DNA of 64,000 bases from assembly GCA_022578605.1 (NCBI GenBank), contig MU394159.1:1-64000 (forward strand), read 5' to 3'. Below, one piece after another: positions 34,960 through 45,756 of this stretch; within the stretch, counting starts at the first letter, position 1, and every line of letters begins with the position of its first letter. Source of the stretch: Camillea tinctor. Lineage: Eukaryota; Ascomycota; Sordariomycetes; Xylariales; Xylariaceae. The translations under genes were made by a program, and so were the position numbers. The notes under the pieces were generated by a model that made no database searches, was not told the origin of the DNA, and saw only the letters and a program-made list of their open reading frames with translations.

Positions 34960-36217
34960 ATGCCGTACAACACTCGTCGCAAATCGCTGTCTCTGCCATC
35001 TCTTGGTATACACGTCCCGGTTAACCGTTCCTCGCCAAACAACAACCATAACAATAACAACATGCCGAGTCCTAGGCCATCTTCCGAGAGCTCGCCACAC
35101 CCCAGCAAGAAGCTTAAGCGCTCTCACCATGACTCTCCCTCTGCTTCTGTTACCTTCGCGCCGAGCTCCAAGCCACCGGCCCCCTCGTCTAAGTACGGCA
35201 ACACCCCGCCGCCTTCGCCTCATCTACACGATTCTATCGAGAGCGACGACCCGGAGCCTGTCGAGATCAAGCCAGTTGATCTAGAAGGTATAAATGACGA
35301 GATTGTCTCTGCAGTGATCGTGCGGCTACAGGAAACGCGGAACCGCCCCCATCTAGTCAAGGAATTATCTGCTATCCTTATGAGCCAGGTCAAGATAGTT
35401 CAACAGTAAGCTGAGATTCCTACTCGTGACGTATAAGTCTCCTCCCGTGCTAACTCGAAGCTCTAGATCGGCGAACCCTTGCGCCATTATTTCTTCTCGA
35501 CTTTCCACATACTTGAAACGGTCATGCTGGTCTACCACCTCCCCTTGCCCTCTGGCCAAGGAGCTCGAGACTGTCCACCCAAGACGGACCTATTTCTACC
35601 TCACTACCTGCCCTCACCTACCTCTCCCAGACCCCTTGTCTGTCCAACGTTCAATCATCACCCCATCGTTGTCGAGTTCAGCCTCCACATCGGAAGACAC
35701 CGACAATGAGCGGAGAAGGGAACTCAGTCTCTCCCCTGAAGTTGACCTTTCTTCGCCCGAATTTGATGACATGGACGAAGATGTCCCGATGCCTGCTACA
35801 CCTATGGGATCTGTGTCCGGGCGTCAGCGGGGTGTGTCCAATATACCACGCAACCACAGAGGGGATGAACCCCCCCTGGAAAAAGATGAGAAGGAATTCA
35901 CACAAACCGCAGATGGGCTGCAGAAGAGGAAAGCGAGTGGCGGCCTGCTCACTGCTTCCCCAGCTGATCAGGTTTTGATCGATGATGGAATGCAGAACGA
36001 GTTTCTCTTTGGCGAACCTCACAGAAGTTTGGCGCCGAGCCTACTACCACACATGGCGTTTATGACCAGCCCAGCCATGCGCCCGAGTCTAATGCTATCT
36101 ACGAAAAGAGATGGCGAAGCAGAAAATTGGTCCAAGCTGGACGCTCTGCTGGATTGGGACAGAAGTCCTGAGACTGTCGAGCTAGAAGAGCTCGACGGAT
36201 TGCTTGATGATTTTTAG
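34960..36217 (+). CDS. GDS1-like winged-helix domain protein
   Basis: The 398-aa protein is read from exons 34960-35405 and 35467-36217. The 61-nt intron (GTAAGC...CTCTAG, with GCTAACTC upstream) restores IVQQSANPCAIISSRL. The N-terminal ~95 residues are Ser/Pro/Asn-rich and disordered with a basic KKLKR patch. A compact domain follows (about 108-200): INDEIVSAVIVRLQETRNRPHLVKEL, then SSRLSTYLKRSCW, CPLAKELE and RRTYFYLTTC, which resembles the winged-helix domain of yeast Gds1 and its filamentous homologues. The C-terminal half is acidic and Ser-rich, ending in an LDALLDWD...ELDGLLDDF acidic-hydrophobic motif like an activation domain. A nuclear regulatory role is inferred. The start ATG opens MPYNTRRKSLSLPS; longer readings use non-ATG codons. 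Confidence 0.75.
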
Positions 36218-38287
36218 GCGTCTTAGCTGGACTTATGATACCATTTTTAGTCAGGGGCTTACACAGCTGTTGTTAGACGCGGGTCTGAAAACAATGGCTG
36301 GCGCGTCGGGGAAGTATGTGTACGATGAAAAAGAGACTTCAGAATTGCGTTTAACACCAAGCGGGGAGTGGGGCGATTGGCGTATTTGTTTCTATGAAAA
36401 GAGCCCCGCTTTCTCTCTTATTCCTGCATTTGGTTTCTCTTCGTTTATCTTGTTGGTCTATCCTGAGTATAGGATGACCAAGATATCTACTCCTTTGGCA
36501 TTTATTTCGCTAGTTAGAGACAGAAGATCTGTACGACTATGCTAGATGAAGCGCTTGGGCTGGCGGTTACAGGTGTTGGGTTAGGTCGCATTAAAAAACG
36601 AGCTGCGGGACTTGTCTATAAATGGGTGGCCAATAATGGCAATCTGGGGGACCCTGCAGCATCCACGCATGCACGATCTCTTGTTTTTTTTTTTTTACAT
36701 TCTTTTTTCTTTTTTATGAGATTCGGATACCATATCATTCGATGTTACGAAAGGACGAATTAAGATGAGAGAAGACAAGAAGAAGAAAAGTTTCAAGAGG
36801 GACATCGCAGTGGATAACTAAAAGGAGCAAAAAAGCGTCTGGTTACTACAAATAAGTGTACATGTAGAGCAAAAACAGAGAGGAAGGTATTGGAGTAGAC
36901 AAAAGAAAAAAAAAAGCCAAGCTAGACGCGAGAACATGCGAATAATAGCTAGAACTCTTCTCATCTAACTAGAATCTATTTTACTACATTAGCGCCAAAA
37001 GCGCTCGTACCGAAGAGCGGTCAAGGTGAATTTATGTATACGTTGGAAGAGGCCAAAAGGAAAAGAAGAAAGAAAGGAGAGAGAGAGAGAAAAGAAAACG
37101 GAAAGGAAAACTAGGGCGTATTGGTCGGTCATCGGGCGACCTGCTCCGTTGATCGGTGTTATTACCATGAGAGTATTAGTTTGGGCGGACTGCCGAAGAA
37201 GAAAAATGCTCCAATTCTATTAGTTGTACGTATATTGTGTAGTATGGGAAATCAACGGGTCTGGGGGGAAGAAAACCTGATTTGACAATGGCTTGCCTAG
37301 TTGATGGCTTTTATTTGGCGTTTCTGATCTCGGGGGTATGTACAATGTAACCTACACACAACTGACACTACTATTGTCACTACGCACATGGCACTAGAGC
37401 CTATCTATAGATACGTACATAAAGTAAACAACTTGATACATGTATAATTAAACGAGTTCGTTGTGATATATTGGATATCTTTAGCGGACTGGGTTGCCTT
37501 TTTTTAATACTTTCTCTTATTGATTTGGTTGGGGTTTGAGTCTCGGGTTGATCAAGATGATGGATGTGTTGTACATACGTACATTTCTAAATGACGAATT
37601 ATGGATGTGCCGTACGTAAGGACTTGGAGCATAACATCAAAGAGAGTAAGGAAGAAGAAGATAGGGAGTAATGGGATAGGAATAGGGCGGCGGGTTGGAT
37701 TGGGTACTGAGACGAACCTATGAGGCGGATACACGCACTCACACTTGCATAAATTACCCAGATGGGATGGAAAGGGGGGGGGCAGTTTGAATCCTGTTTG
37801 TTTATTCGTTTATCAAGACAAATTAGACATATCGTGCGTTAGATATGGAGGCGGAAGACTACGTATGTAATTTCTATCTTATGACTGGTATAAGCTAACT
37901 TGATCCCTCTTTATTTGCGCCCATACAGTACATCAATTAGCATTTAACCCATGATGTATAGAGGGGGTGAGTAGGAGGCATGTTGGTAAGTATATAGGTA
38001 GGTACGTCATGCCTATACCTCCTTTTTCCATCTATAAGGGCACCTCTACCCCGCTACCCGCTCCCCTTTATTATATACATAGAGTAGGTACATATAAAAT
38101 ATATTTTATATACGTAGGTAAGTATGGTTATCACTTATGGCAAATGAGAAATAGGTGTAGAACATGCAAGTAGTCTTTTTGTATTCTCCCTCCTCCTTTT
38201 TGTACGTCTTACAGTGCACCAAGCCCGTTCCTACTATGGATAGTTTTAGAAATATACGACTCTTTAGTTACCTATATTTATATACAG
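36218..38287. other. Intergenic, convergent 3' ends, low complexity
   Basis: 2.1 kb between the stops of the GDS1-like and OMS1-like genes. It contains purine-rich tracts (36770-36920, 37050-37110), T-runs, and a 20-bp perfect palindrome at 38092-38111. No gene is supported. Confidence 0.5.
38092..38111. repeat. 20-bp perfect AT palindrome
   Basis: ATATAAAATA is followed directly by its reverse complement, with no spacer. It lies ~180 bp beyond the stop of the OMS1-like gene, where 3'-end signals would be expected. Its role is unknown; perfect palindromes of this size can also arise by chance in AT-rich DNA. Confidence 0.8.
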
Positions 38288-39859
38288 TTAATCTTTTGGA
38301 TCGCCATCTCGTTTCTTCACGGAGAGAAATGATCCCGAGGAGGATGTGGGAGAAGAGGTAGAAGAAGAAGACGATGATGATGAGGACGACGGTGACAAGA
38401 AAGACACCCAACCCTTCTTCTCCCCCTCCTTCCCCACCTCCACTACCTCCCCACCGCCACTCTTCTTCTCCCCCTCCATCACATGCCTAACCCCCAGTTC
38501 GATGAGGACGTGCGTACCTAAGGTGATCCACCCAGGTCTCTCTAGGCGACGGACCTCAAGACCGGGAACCCTACGTTCAGCCTCACGCACGATGGCCTCG
38601 ACATCGCGGTTCCACCAGCAACCAAAGCGCGCGAAATGACCCCGCGCGCTGCGATCTAGCATCCCATTAACGACCTCCCACCAGTTGCTGCGGCCGTGCT
38701 CGAGCAGTAGGATGCGACCCTCGTCGCCTGGGCGTACGGCACGCGCGAGGTTGGCGATCAGCGCTACCGGGTCGCGCACGCTGCAAAGGCCAAAGGTCTG
38801 GAGGATGGTGTCATAGTATTGCGGGGGAGGGGGAGAAGACAGGTTGGGAGTTGATGGGACAACGGGTGGGGAGGGAAGAGAGGGGGATTGAGCGTCGCTT
38901 TGGAAGATGCGAATGCGATTCGAGACGAGAGAGACCACAGGGGCTGTAGTAGTAGTAGTAGCCTTGTTGACACCTGTAGTAACAATTGTATTTACAGATG
39001 TCACTGTAGAGGCCAATTGTGCAAAGGAGGGCTTCTTGGGTATGCTATCTACCATGTGTGGGACGACCTGCCTTATCCGTTGCAAGGTGATGTCTAGCAT
39101 AGATGGAGAGATATCGAGGCCCGTGAAGCTTAGTATAGCACTTTGGTCCTCTTCATTTGTCTTAGGGGTCTTGTTAACGTGACCCTTCGTCTGCCACCAC
39201 AGTGCAGCCCTTTGATTCCTCTCTTCCGGAGAGACCAGTCCTTCGATTACCTTGTCCCAGTTATAGAATTCGAGGTTACGCCCCGTACCGACGGCGATTT
39301 CAAGCACGTGGCCCCGCGCTTCGGCTGCCATATGCCGACGCAGTTTTGTAATTGAATAGCGATACTCGGATTTGTCGAGATGCAGGTCAAACTCATAAGG
39401 CGACTGAACCAACGGCCTACCAGTAGGCACCTCGGGCTCGCAGCCCAGGGGGTAGCTTGGGGCAGGCTCATCAGAGAGCCAGTGTACGACTGAGCTCGCC
39501 GTAAAGAAGCCGATGCATATTGTTGCAGCGCCAACGCCAAACAATGCGAACCATCGGTTCTGTACTAATTCCGCAACAGGCTGCTTTGCGTTGGTGCTAG
39601 CTCCCTCATTACCACTGACAGCCTGAGGCTCCCTCGCAAAGGTCAACTTGAAAGGAAGGGGTTTGTGTGCGGGTGCTTTTGGCCCCCTAGCCCCTCCTCC
39701 TTTTACTGGCCGCTCTCCAGTTGATCGTGATGAGGAAACGTGGCGCCGGCAGCTTATTCTCACCGCCCGAGAGGTGCTGAAGATATCACCACCACGTAGC
39801 GCCCGGGACCAGCACCAGGCCACTTTGACAGCACGACGATGCATGCATTTAGACTGCAT
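38288..39859 (-). CDS. OMS1: OMS1-like mitochondrial methyltransferase
   Basis: Single-exon frame of 523 aa. The N-terminus is rich in Arg/Ser without acidic residues (residues 1-50), as in a mitochondrial targeting signal. A single membrane segment follows at about 103-128 (WFALFGVGAATICIGFF). The S-adenosylmethionine-binding motif VLEIAVGTGRNLEFYNW lies at 185-201, then FTGLDISPSML, YYDTILQTFGLCSV and GRILLLEHGRSNW, the order seen in class I methyltransferases of the OMS1 group. Yeast Oms1 is an inner-membrane protein linked to respiratory-chain RNA or assembly functions; the exact substrate is unknown. The C-terminus ends in a long Ser tract encoded by a TCC/TCA-type triplet microsatellite, probably variable between strains. 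It shares a ~1 kb divergent promoter with the IMPACT-family gene. Confidence 0.82.
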   Translation of the reverse strand: MQSKCMHRRAVKVAWCWSRALRGGDIFSTSRAVRISCRRHVSSSRSTGERPVKGGGARGPKAPAHKPLPFKLTFAREPQAVSGNEGASTNAKQPVAELVQNRWFALFGVGAATICIGFFTASSVVHWLSDEPAPSYPLGCEPEVPTGRPLVQSPYEFDLHLDKSEYRYSITKLRRHMAAEARGHVLEIAVGTGRNLEFYNWDKVIEGLVSPEERNQRAALWWQTKGHVNKTPKTNEEDQSAILSFTGLDISPSMLDITLQRIRQVVPHMVDSIPKKPSFAQLASTVTSVNTIVTTGVNKATTTTTAPVVSLVSNRIRIFQSDAQSPSLPSPPVVPSTPNLSSPPPPQYYDTILQTFGLCSVRDPVALIANLARAVRPGDEGRILLLEHGRSNWWEVVNGMLDRSARGHFARFGCWWNRDVEAIVREAERRVPGLEVRRLERPGWITLGTHVLIELGVRHVMEGEKKSGGGEVVEVGKEGEKKGWVSFLSPSSSSSSSSSSTSSPTSSSGSFLSVKKRDGDPKD

Positions 39860-40872
39860 TGCGATCCTGTCAGGCCAGCTAGCCAGCTCACCTCACAGCA
39901 AGGTAATCGCCCCGCCAAGCACTCAGCCAGGCCGTTACTTGTTCAATGGACCGCACGTGCGGTTCTTACACCGACTTGGAGGGGAAACAAGCCAAGCAGC
40001 CCAAGTCAAACCCGACTAATAAGAGAAGCTTCTGGTCCAAGCTCCTCCCTATACCAGGTTCCCCAAAGGCAGGCAAGACAAGACACAGGATCTGCTTGCT
40101 CAAGATGACAATAACGATGATACCGGGTAAATAGCTAACTCGTCTTCAGATTAGCATGGCTCTCGATCCATTACACGAGAACCCGATAGGCAGCAGCTGG
40201 CAGAGATCGTGGCGATCTGCTTTTGGTTCGGATCCAAGCGAACAGGCGAGGCAGTTAGGCTGGGGTGGCCCCCCCAACCGATTTCAGATCAGTGGGTTGG
40301 TTGATCTCACGGACAAATACCCATGCGGCGGTAGTGTTTGGTTTTGATATATAGTGTATAGGTATATGGAGCCCAGCCCAGTGAGACAGATTGAGTGGCG
40401 ATCGCTCGAACCAAAAGCCTTGTTGTGATTTGTTGGTGATGTTTTATAATATATCAGATACAGATCGCCATTGGGTGGAGGGAACTTGGTCCGGGAGATT
40501 TTGGAGACAAGATCAAGATACAGTATAGGTTTACTGTATGTATAGTCTATATATACTGTCGCCGCAAATACTTACCTAACCTAGTACGTAGAGAGGCTTG
40601 AGGGGGGTTCCAGGGGGAGGGGACAGGCTCCAAACTCAAAATGAGCACGGGCCAATATATGGTAGCTAGTATAATGTATTCATGCAGCTGCTCCCCCGAT
40701 GACGCACAGTCTTGGCAACATTACATAATATGCACCTACATGACCTTCCCGAGGTCCCAAGGTCCCGAGATCTTCAGCTCCTCAACGCGCCCTCCTAAAT
40801 TTGATCAATACCCACGACACCTTGATAACACCATTGATAATAACAACGTGCCGTCGCGGCCAGCCCACACCG
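39860..40872. other. Divergent promoter region
   Basis: 1.0 kb between the starts of the OMS1-like (-) and IMPACT-family (+) genes. Several short open frames are present, none with family features. Most of it is probably promoter and 5' UTR. Confidence 0.5.
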
Positions 40873-42616
40873 ATGGCTTCCCAGCAGGACCTTCAGGACC
40901 TTATCCGGCTAATGACCTTGGGCATGAGAGTTCCCATCAAAGACGCTTTGGTTCGCATCAAGGTTCTCCAGGCCGAAGACCTACGCAGGTAGGTTATGTA
41001 TGTTATAGACAAGCACAAACTTCGTCTGAGAACTAACTATATTTAATTCTATCAGCATTCAACAAATCGCCGACAGTTCTCTTGCTCATATCGAATCTGC
41101 CCTCAAAGACCCCAAAGCTGCCCGATCCCTCCACAATGCCTGCAAAGCCCGGCTGAAGAATCCCAGTGCCTCTTCTGCGATTAAAAGATCCGCATCCGAC
41201 CTCGCAAGCGATTCGAAACGCACCAAGTCGTCTAGTCGTAGCGGTCCCCTTGGCGGTCCAGACCCTCTCTCGCCTCAGGAGTTCGAAGCATCCCTAGAGC
41301 TCCCCGTAGAAATCGACGAGGATGTGATCAGCAATACCATATTATTGACGAACCGTGCCCCCTTGGTGCTCGCCTTCGCCGTAGAGCTTCTACGGTATAC
41401 AATGCCTGAGCAACCCCCTTCGAGTCGCTTAAGCTTGGCACAGGCCGTCGTCAGTGCCAATTCACGAAGTAAGGCTGTCAATTTGGGCATAGAGAAAGGG
41501 CCGAGTGCCGACGAAGAAGGCTGGGGTCGAGGGCAGCCGAAGATGAGGGTATTGGGGCGAGAAGTTACAGTATTGAAGAGGAGCGGCTACGAATGGAAGG
41601 GGGATGAAGGGGTTGACCGTGAAAAGAGTCCTTCAGGGACCAAGAGCGAGGATAATATAAAGGATACGTCGAATGCGGCAGAATCGGGAGGCATCGATAC
41701 CCAAAGCATGCCTTCTAATATACCTGCAAGTCAAGCACTGAGATGGACTGCAAGTCAGCCCGTCACTCTAAAGGGTTCAAGATTCATTGTTCGTGCGACC
41801 AGCCTAACAGAAACCTCTCAACGCCAGTCGGCGTTGCAATCTCTGTTTTCAGCCATTCCATCACTTGAGACAGCAACACACAATGCCTGGGCATATCGGG
41901 TCAAAGTGCCCACGAATTTATTCAATGCTACCACGATCAAAGAGGATTCCTTTGATGATGGCGAAACTGGATGCGGTGACTTCCTACTCAAGAATATGCG
42001 TGAAACGAATGCTGTCGATACGCTAGTCGTAATGACGCGTTGGTACGGAGGGGTAATGCTAGGGCCAGATCGCTGGAGGATCATGCGAGATTGCCTGAAG
42101 GACGCCCTAGCAGAACGCTTACGAGTCACTGGGGAGCAGGCAACACTAGGCAACGAGGCTGTCTGGGGTCTCGACCTAGAGGCCATGAAAAATAAATCTG
42201 GGTCGACCGAGCTTGCATCCAGTCGGTCTTATGGATCTGGAGTGGTGGGCATGCCAACCCACAGGCCGGAAGCAGCAAGGGCATATCTATTCAAGAGTCT
42301 CGCCACTAGAATCGAAGCTCCCGAAGAAAGCAACGCTAGTTCAGCCGGAAATGATAAAACAAGAGCACTCCCGAAGAAGAAAACGGCTAAAGTATTAGAG
42401 CTTGAAAAGGAGGAAAATGTTGCACGGCTGCTCGGGGCCATTAGACTATTATTCGAGAGTTGGGCCGGACATCTTAGTGCACCAGACCTCGACCGGCGTG
42501 CTTGGAACTGGTACGTTGCGATCCGACCAGAAGTCGAAAGTGGACCTTCAGGTTGGGGTGCCAAGGGCCAGCTCAAGTTGGCAGATATTCTAGCGTTGAG
42601 ACGGAAGGCTGACTGA
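40873..42616 (+). CDS. IMPACT (UPF0029/YIH1) domain protein
   Basis: The 558-aa protein is read from exons 40873-40988 and 41056-42616; the 67-nt intron (GTAGGT...ATCAG) joins EDLR to SIQQIADS in phase. The IMPACT signature is in the middle: FIVRATSLTETSQRQSAL, then DDGETGCGDFLL and TRWYGGVMLGPDRWRIMRDC (about 364-383). In yeast Yih1 and mammalian IMPACT this domain binds Gcn1 and restrains Gcn2, but other IMPACT proteins have unknown roles. No RWD domain is visible. Instead there is an N-terminal helical region (1-80) and a long Lys/Ser-rich linker (160-230), so this is not a simple Yih1 orthologue. A C-terminal helical part (EKEENVARLLGAIRLLFESW and WNWYVAIRPE) appears conserved-looking. 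A function in translation control is only a possibility. Confidence 0.8.
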
Positions 42617-42931
42617 TCATTGTATTTTCTTGTTTTCAACACTCGATACCCCCGGTTCATGTATGGTGTTCGGCGTTCACGAGGGTTTGGTAAAGTTCTA
42701 CATGGGATTCTAATATTAGAAATGGGATTGGTGCTAGTGAAAAGAGAACCAACATATTATCATGTCCTCAGGCTTGCTAGTCATCTATAACTGAACCATA
42801 TCCATGGTCTAGGACGCTGTTACTAAACAATAATTCTTAGGATATCGTACCTGCCTACCAGTTTTTGTAAAGCCAAAAATGTTTACGGGCCGGCCTGACT
42901 CTTAAATACCGAATCAACAATCATTAATACC
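42617..42931. other. Short convergent intergenic
   Basis: 315 bp between the stops of the IMPACT-family and MDR genes; probably only 3' UTRs. Nothing else seen. Confidence 0.6.
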
Positions 42932-44323
42932 TCAACTAGACCTACCTTCTACATCCCTTATCACTTCATCGCTGGCAATCTGGATCAGGTGAGACCCAAT
43001 ACCCGCGCCTTTGCCCCAGCCCCGGTGTGCTTCCTGGATGTCTTCCATCTGCCAGATGCTCTTGATATTGACGTCGATTTTACCCTCCTGCACCAGTGCA
43101 AACAAGGAGCGCAGGTTCGGCTGGAAAGTAGAATCGTCCCGCGTGATATAGTAAAATGATGTACGCCTCTTCGTGAACAAGTTGGTATTACGAAGTAAAA
43201 GCTTAACCATTGGACCCACGGTAGAGAAACCTGAGGGTTTGGTATTGCTGTTCCCACCTGGGGACGACGAAGAGCCGGGAAGTGATTGCAGATTCGATCC
43301 GTACCCCACTGTAATAATGGGAGTCAGCAATTGTCATATTAGGTAGCTTTTGTACTTTTAAGACCGTGTTTCGGGAGTTGAAACTCGTACGAACTTGTAC
43401 GCTTGGTCGTGATAGGAAATTTTGACTCTCGGGCCGGGTCGAGACAGGCCAAAAGGGGGGAATGGACCACTCCAAAAATTGCTTACCGAGAATGCCAGGC
43501 TCATCACCCACGGGAAGGATCTCGTACGACTCATCCCAGCTCCTAAAGCCGAGCGGATCGAAGACAGCATGCGCGCCTCCGAGCACTTGCATCGCACCTA
43601 TCCATTCCTTATTGCCGTAGTCGAAGACACCGGCTGCTCCTGCGGCTAGCACTGCCTTGTGATTCTTCGGCGATGCCGTCCCGTACACAGAGGCCCCACG
43701 CAGCCGACACAACGTGGATAGCGCGGACCCTACGGCGCCACTGAGACCGTGCACGAATACCCGCTGTTTCGACTGCACATCTGCTGTCTGGAACACCATA
43801 GCATAGGCTGTCGCCCAGTCAAGCACAAGTGCGGTAGCGTGCCGTGGGGAGATGCCCGCTGGGACGCGCACAGCGTGCTTGGCGGGCAGGTTCACGAGTG
43901 TGGCCTCGGCATCGTAGACGGTGAGGCTGGCGACAAGGTCGCCTGGCTGGAAGAAGCCAGATGTAGTCTGCACAACGAGCCCCACGAGGCAGTAGCCCGG
44001 GGTCAGGGGCGCTTTGCGCTGCACTAAAATATTGGTGTCAGTAATTATTATACCAAATAACCTCTCGACCCATGAAGCAGACTTAAAGGGGTAATAGGGG
44101 GCTTCCGAGATTACTCACTCGGGTATACACCCTGGCGCATGTTAACGTCAGCACCCGAGAAACCGGCATACAGCGGAGCGACTTGGACTTCTCCCTCGCT
44201 AGGAGCCGGAATCGTGCTCTCTTCTACGTGGACCTTGGAGGCATCGCCGAACTCTGAGATGACAACCTTGCGGATAGGCGTGACTGAGGAGTTAGAGGAA
44301 GATTTACTAGGGCAAGTGAACAT
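42932..44323 (-). CDS. Zinc-free MDR oxidoreductase (quinone oxidoreductase-like)
   Basis: The 372-aa protein is read from exons 44323-44119, 44023-43487 and 43308-42932; the phases close as YP-MQRKAPLTPGYCLVG and GIL-VGYGSNLQSL. The N-terminal GroES-like part starts RKVVISEFGDASKVHVEE, and GADVNMRQGVYP fits quinone oxidoreductase-type members. The nucleotide-binding fold has FVHGLSGAVGSAL with GLSGAVG at 161-167. The C-terminus has LFALVQEGKIDVNIKSIWQMEDIQEAHR. The catalytic-zinc ligands of alcohol dehydrogenases are not seen, so NADPH-dependent quinone or enone reduction is the likely chemistry. A TATA-like stretch (TTTTATATATAG, plus strand, near 44465) lies ~140 bp upstream. The second intron is an introner-like element and the first is a probable decayed relative. 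Confidence 0.82.
43309..43486 (-). repeat. Introner-like element, copy 4 (MDR intron 2)
   Basis: Intron of 178 nt on the minus strand, phase 1. It starts GTAAGCAATTTTTGGAGT and ends TTGCTGACTCCCATTATTACAG. Inside are ATTCCCCCCTTTTGGCCTG, CTCGACCCGG, GAGAGTCAAAATTTCC, AAGCGTAC and ACCTAATATGACAATT. These match the order of blocks in the copies at 17425, 18375 and 21277. It lies 22 kb from the nearest other clear copy and on the opposite strand, yet is in the sense orientation of its host gene. Confidence 0.9.
44024..44118 (-). repeat. Probable decayed introner-like element (MDR intron 1)
   Basis: Intron of 95 nt, phase 1. The start GTGAGTAATCTCGGAAG, the CTATTACCCCTTTAAGTCTG block and the end AATAATTACTGACACCAATATTTTAG each resemble the matching part of the clear copies. 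The central hairpin region is missing. I read it as an internally deleted member; chance similarity of intron ends is the alternative. Confidence 0.5.
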
Positions 44324-45376
44324 ATTTAATGATGAAGTACTAGATAGAATAATAATGCGATGGTCTTTGAGTGTATTCTGTGATATAGGAGTGTAGTCTT
44401 TGGGGTTGATAATGGTAACATTGTGTGAATACTAAACCCACCCACAATGTTGTCCGCCCATCCTTTTATATATAGATATCTGGCCGCTAGCAGCTTCAGG
44501 ACAGGATATTGACAATTGACATACGCATTCTAATCACTCCGAGCCCGTAACAGATGATCCGATACTAGCAGCTATGGCCATAGCAGCGCCAAAGAATAGA
44601 CTGAAACGAGAAGGAAGGAGATACAATAGGCAGTGCCCAGCCACGGTGCTTAATGCGGAGCAATTTCACTCCGCTACCATAACGCTGACTAGATGAAAGA
44701 TTCGGAGCTGAACGGTGCTATCGGCTGATGAGCGTTCGGGATAATATTTGGCGTGTATGCGCACTTTACCATAATTCGCTATATTCCGTACCACTTTAAA
44801 GACGATTATGTCTTCCTTTAGTAATGAATGAACTAGGCTAGCTACTTCATAGATATGCCATGCCAAAGAGAAAAACCAGAACCAACTCCTCTACTATTTA
44901 GTCCGCCTATTCAATTACAACATCAGGATTTCAGTATTCTTTTGTGAGGATTAAAAGCATGGTCGATAAGGGCAGCACTTCAAGGCAACCTGGGTAACCA
45001 ACATCAACAGCGGTAATGGAACTTCTAAATCAATCGCGGCGTCCAGCTACACAGATAGTCGACATGCCTATAGCCATATATTAAAAGCTTACAGAATTAG
45101 GTATTATACAGATAAGGCAGACGCCCTAAACGACGAGAATATGATGTAAGTTTACCACCATCCCTTTCTTAGATGCATTACTCAGTAGATAGTCAGTATA
45201 GGGCACGAGGAGTCCTATAATCCCAAGATCGTCATTTTCATTGGCTCGTTAACGAGGCAGTGACTCTACTGTAGTATCTGAGATTATGCGTTGAATCCCT
45301 AATAATAACACGGCCTTTCCCATAATCTATCTGGTAGTACTCCGCAGTTTCTAGAGTGTCCAGTTTCCTGGTTTAT
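44324..45376. other. Intergenic, MDR promoter and BAS2-like 3' flank
   Basis: 1.05 kb. The first ~200 bp include the TATA-like word of the MDR gene near 44465; the rest contains no supported gene. Confidence 0.5.
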
Positions 45377-45756
45377 CTAGAAGCCCTGTTCCTCAACTTG
45401 TTCCTGCGCAGCAGCGATCGTCGCGTCGGCATTGGGGTCGACGAAGCCGCATCCTGTCTTGCCATTCTGGAATTCGGCACCGATGCCAGAACAGATGCCT
45501 ACTTCGTTACCAGCCTCATCCTCAGCTCCACCGGCACAACAGCCCTCAGCACAATCGGCATCTGCAACACAGCCACCCGTAGTGAACTGGGCACCCTGCC
45601 CGTTTCCTACGTCTCTTGCACCAGCGGCATTAGGGGTGAGAGCAAGGGCCGAAGCAGCAACTTGGAAGTCATAGGTCAGTATATCATGTCGTCCAAGTAA
45701 ACTTAAGTAAAGAGTTGCTTACAGAAAAGAGCAGTGGCGAGAGTAATGCGAACCAT
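45377..45756 (-). CDS. BAS2-like small cysteine-rich secreted protein
   Basis: The 105-aa protein is read from exons 45756-45723 and 45660-45377. The 62-nt intron (GTAAGC...CCAAG, with TACTGAC as branch site) closes the frame as LF-FAASALA. A clear signal peptide covers residues 1-18. The mature part begins LTPNAAGARDVGNGQG and has six cysteines (42, 48, 52, 53, 68, 82) in GGCVADADCAEGCCAG, VGICSG and GKTGCGF. This pattern resembles the biotrophy-associated secreted protein 2 (BAS2) group known from Magnaporthe and other plant-associated ascomycetes. It would be secreted, probably with three disulfides, and could act as an effector; the function of this copy is not shown. Because of the 34-nt first exon, simple frame scans see only an antisense frame here. 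Confidence 0.8.

Noticed and set aside
34814..35284. 156-codon frame overlapping the start of the GDS1-like gene
   Set aside because: It is a shifted frame over a C/T-rich leader and the GDS1-like first exon, with Leu/Ser/Arg bias typical of shadow frames.
45356..45700. 114-codon plus-strand frame
   Set aside because: It is antisense to the spliced BAS2-like gene, which explains its length; the minus-strand product has a signal peptide and ordered cysteines, this one has not.
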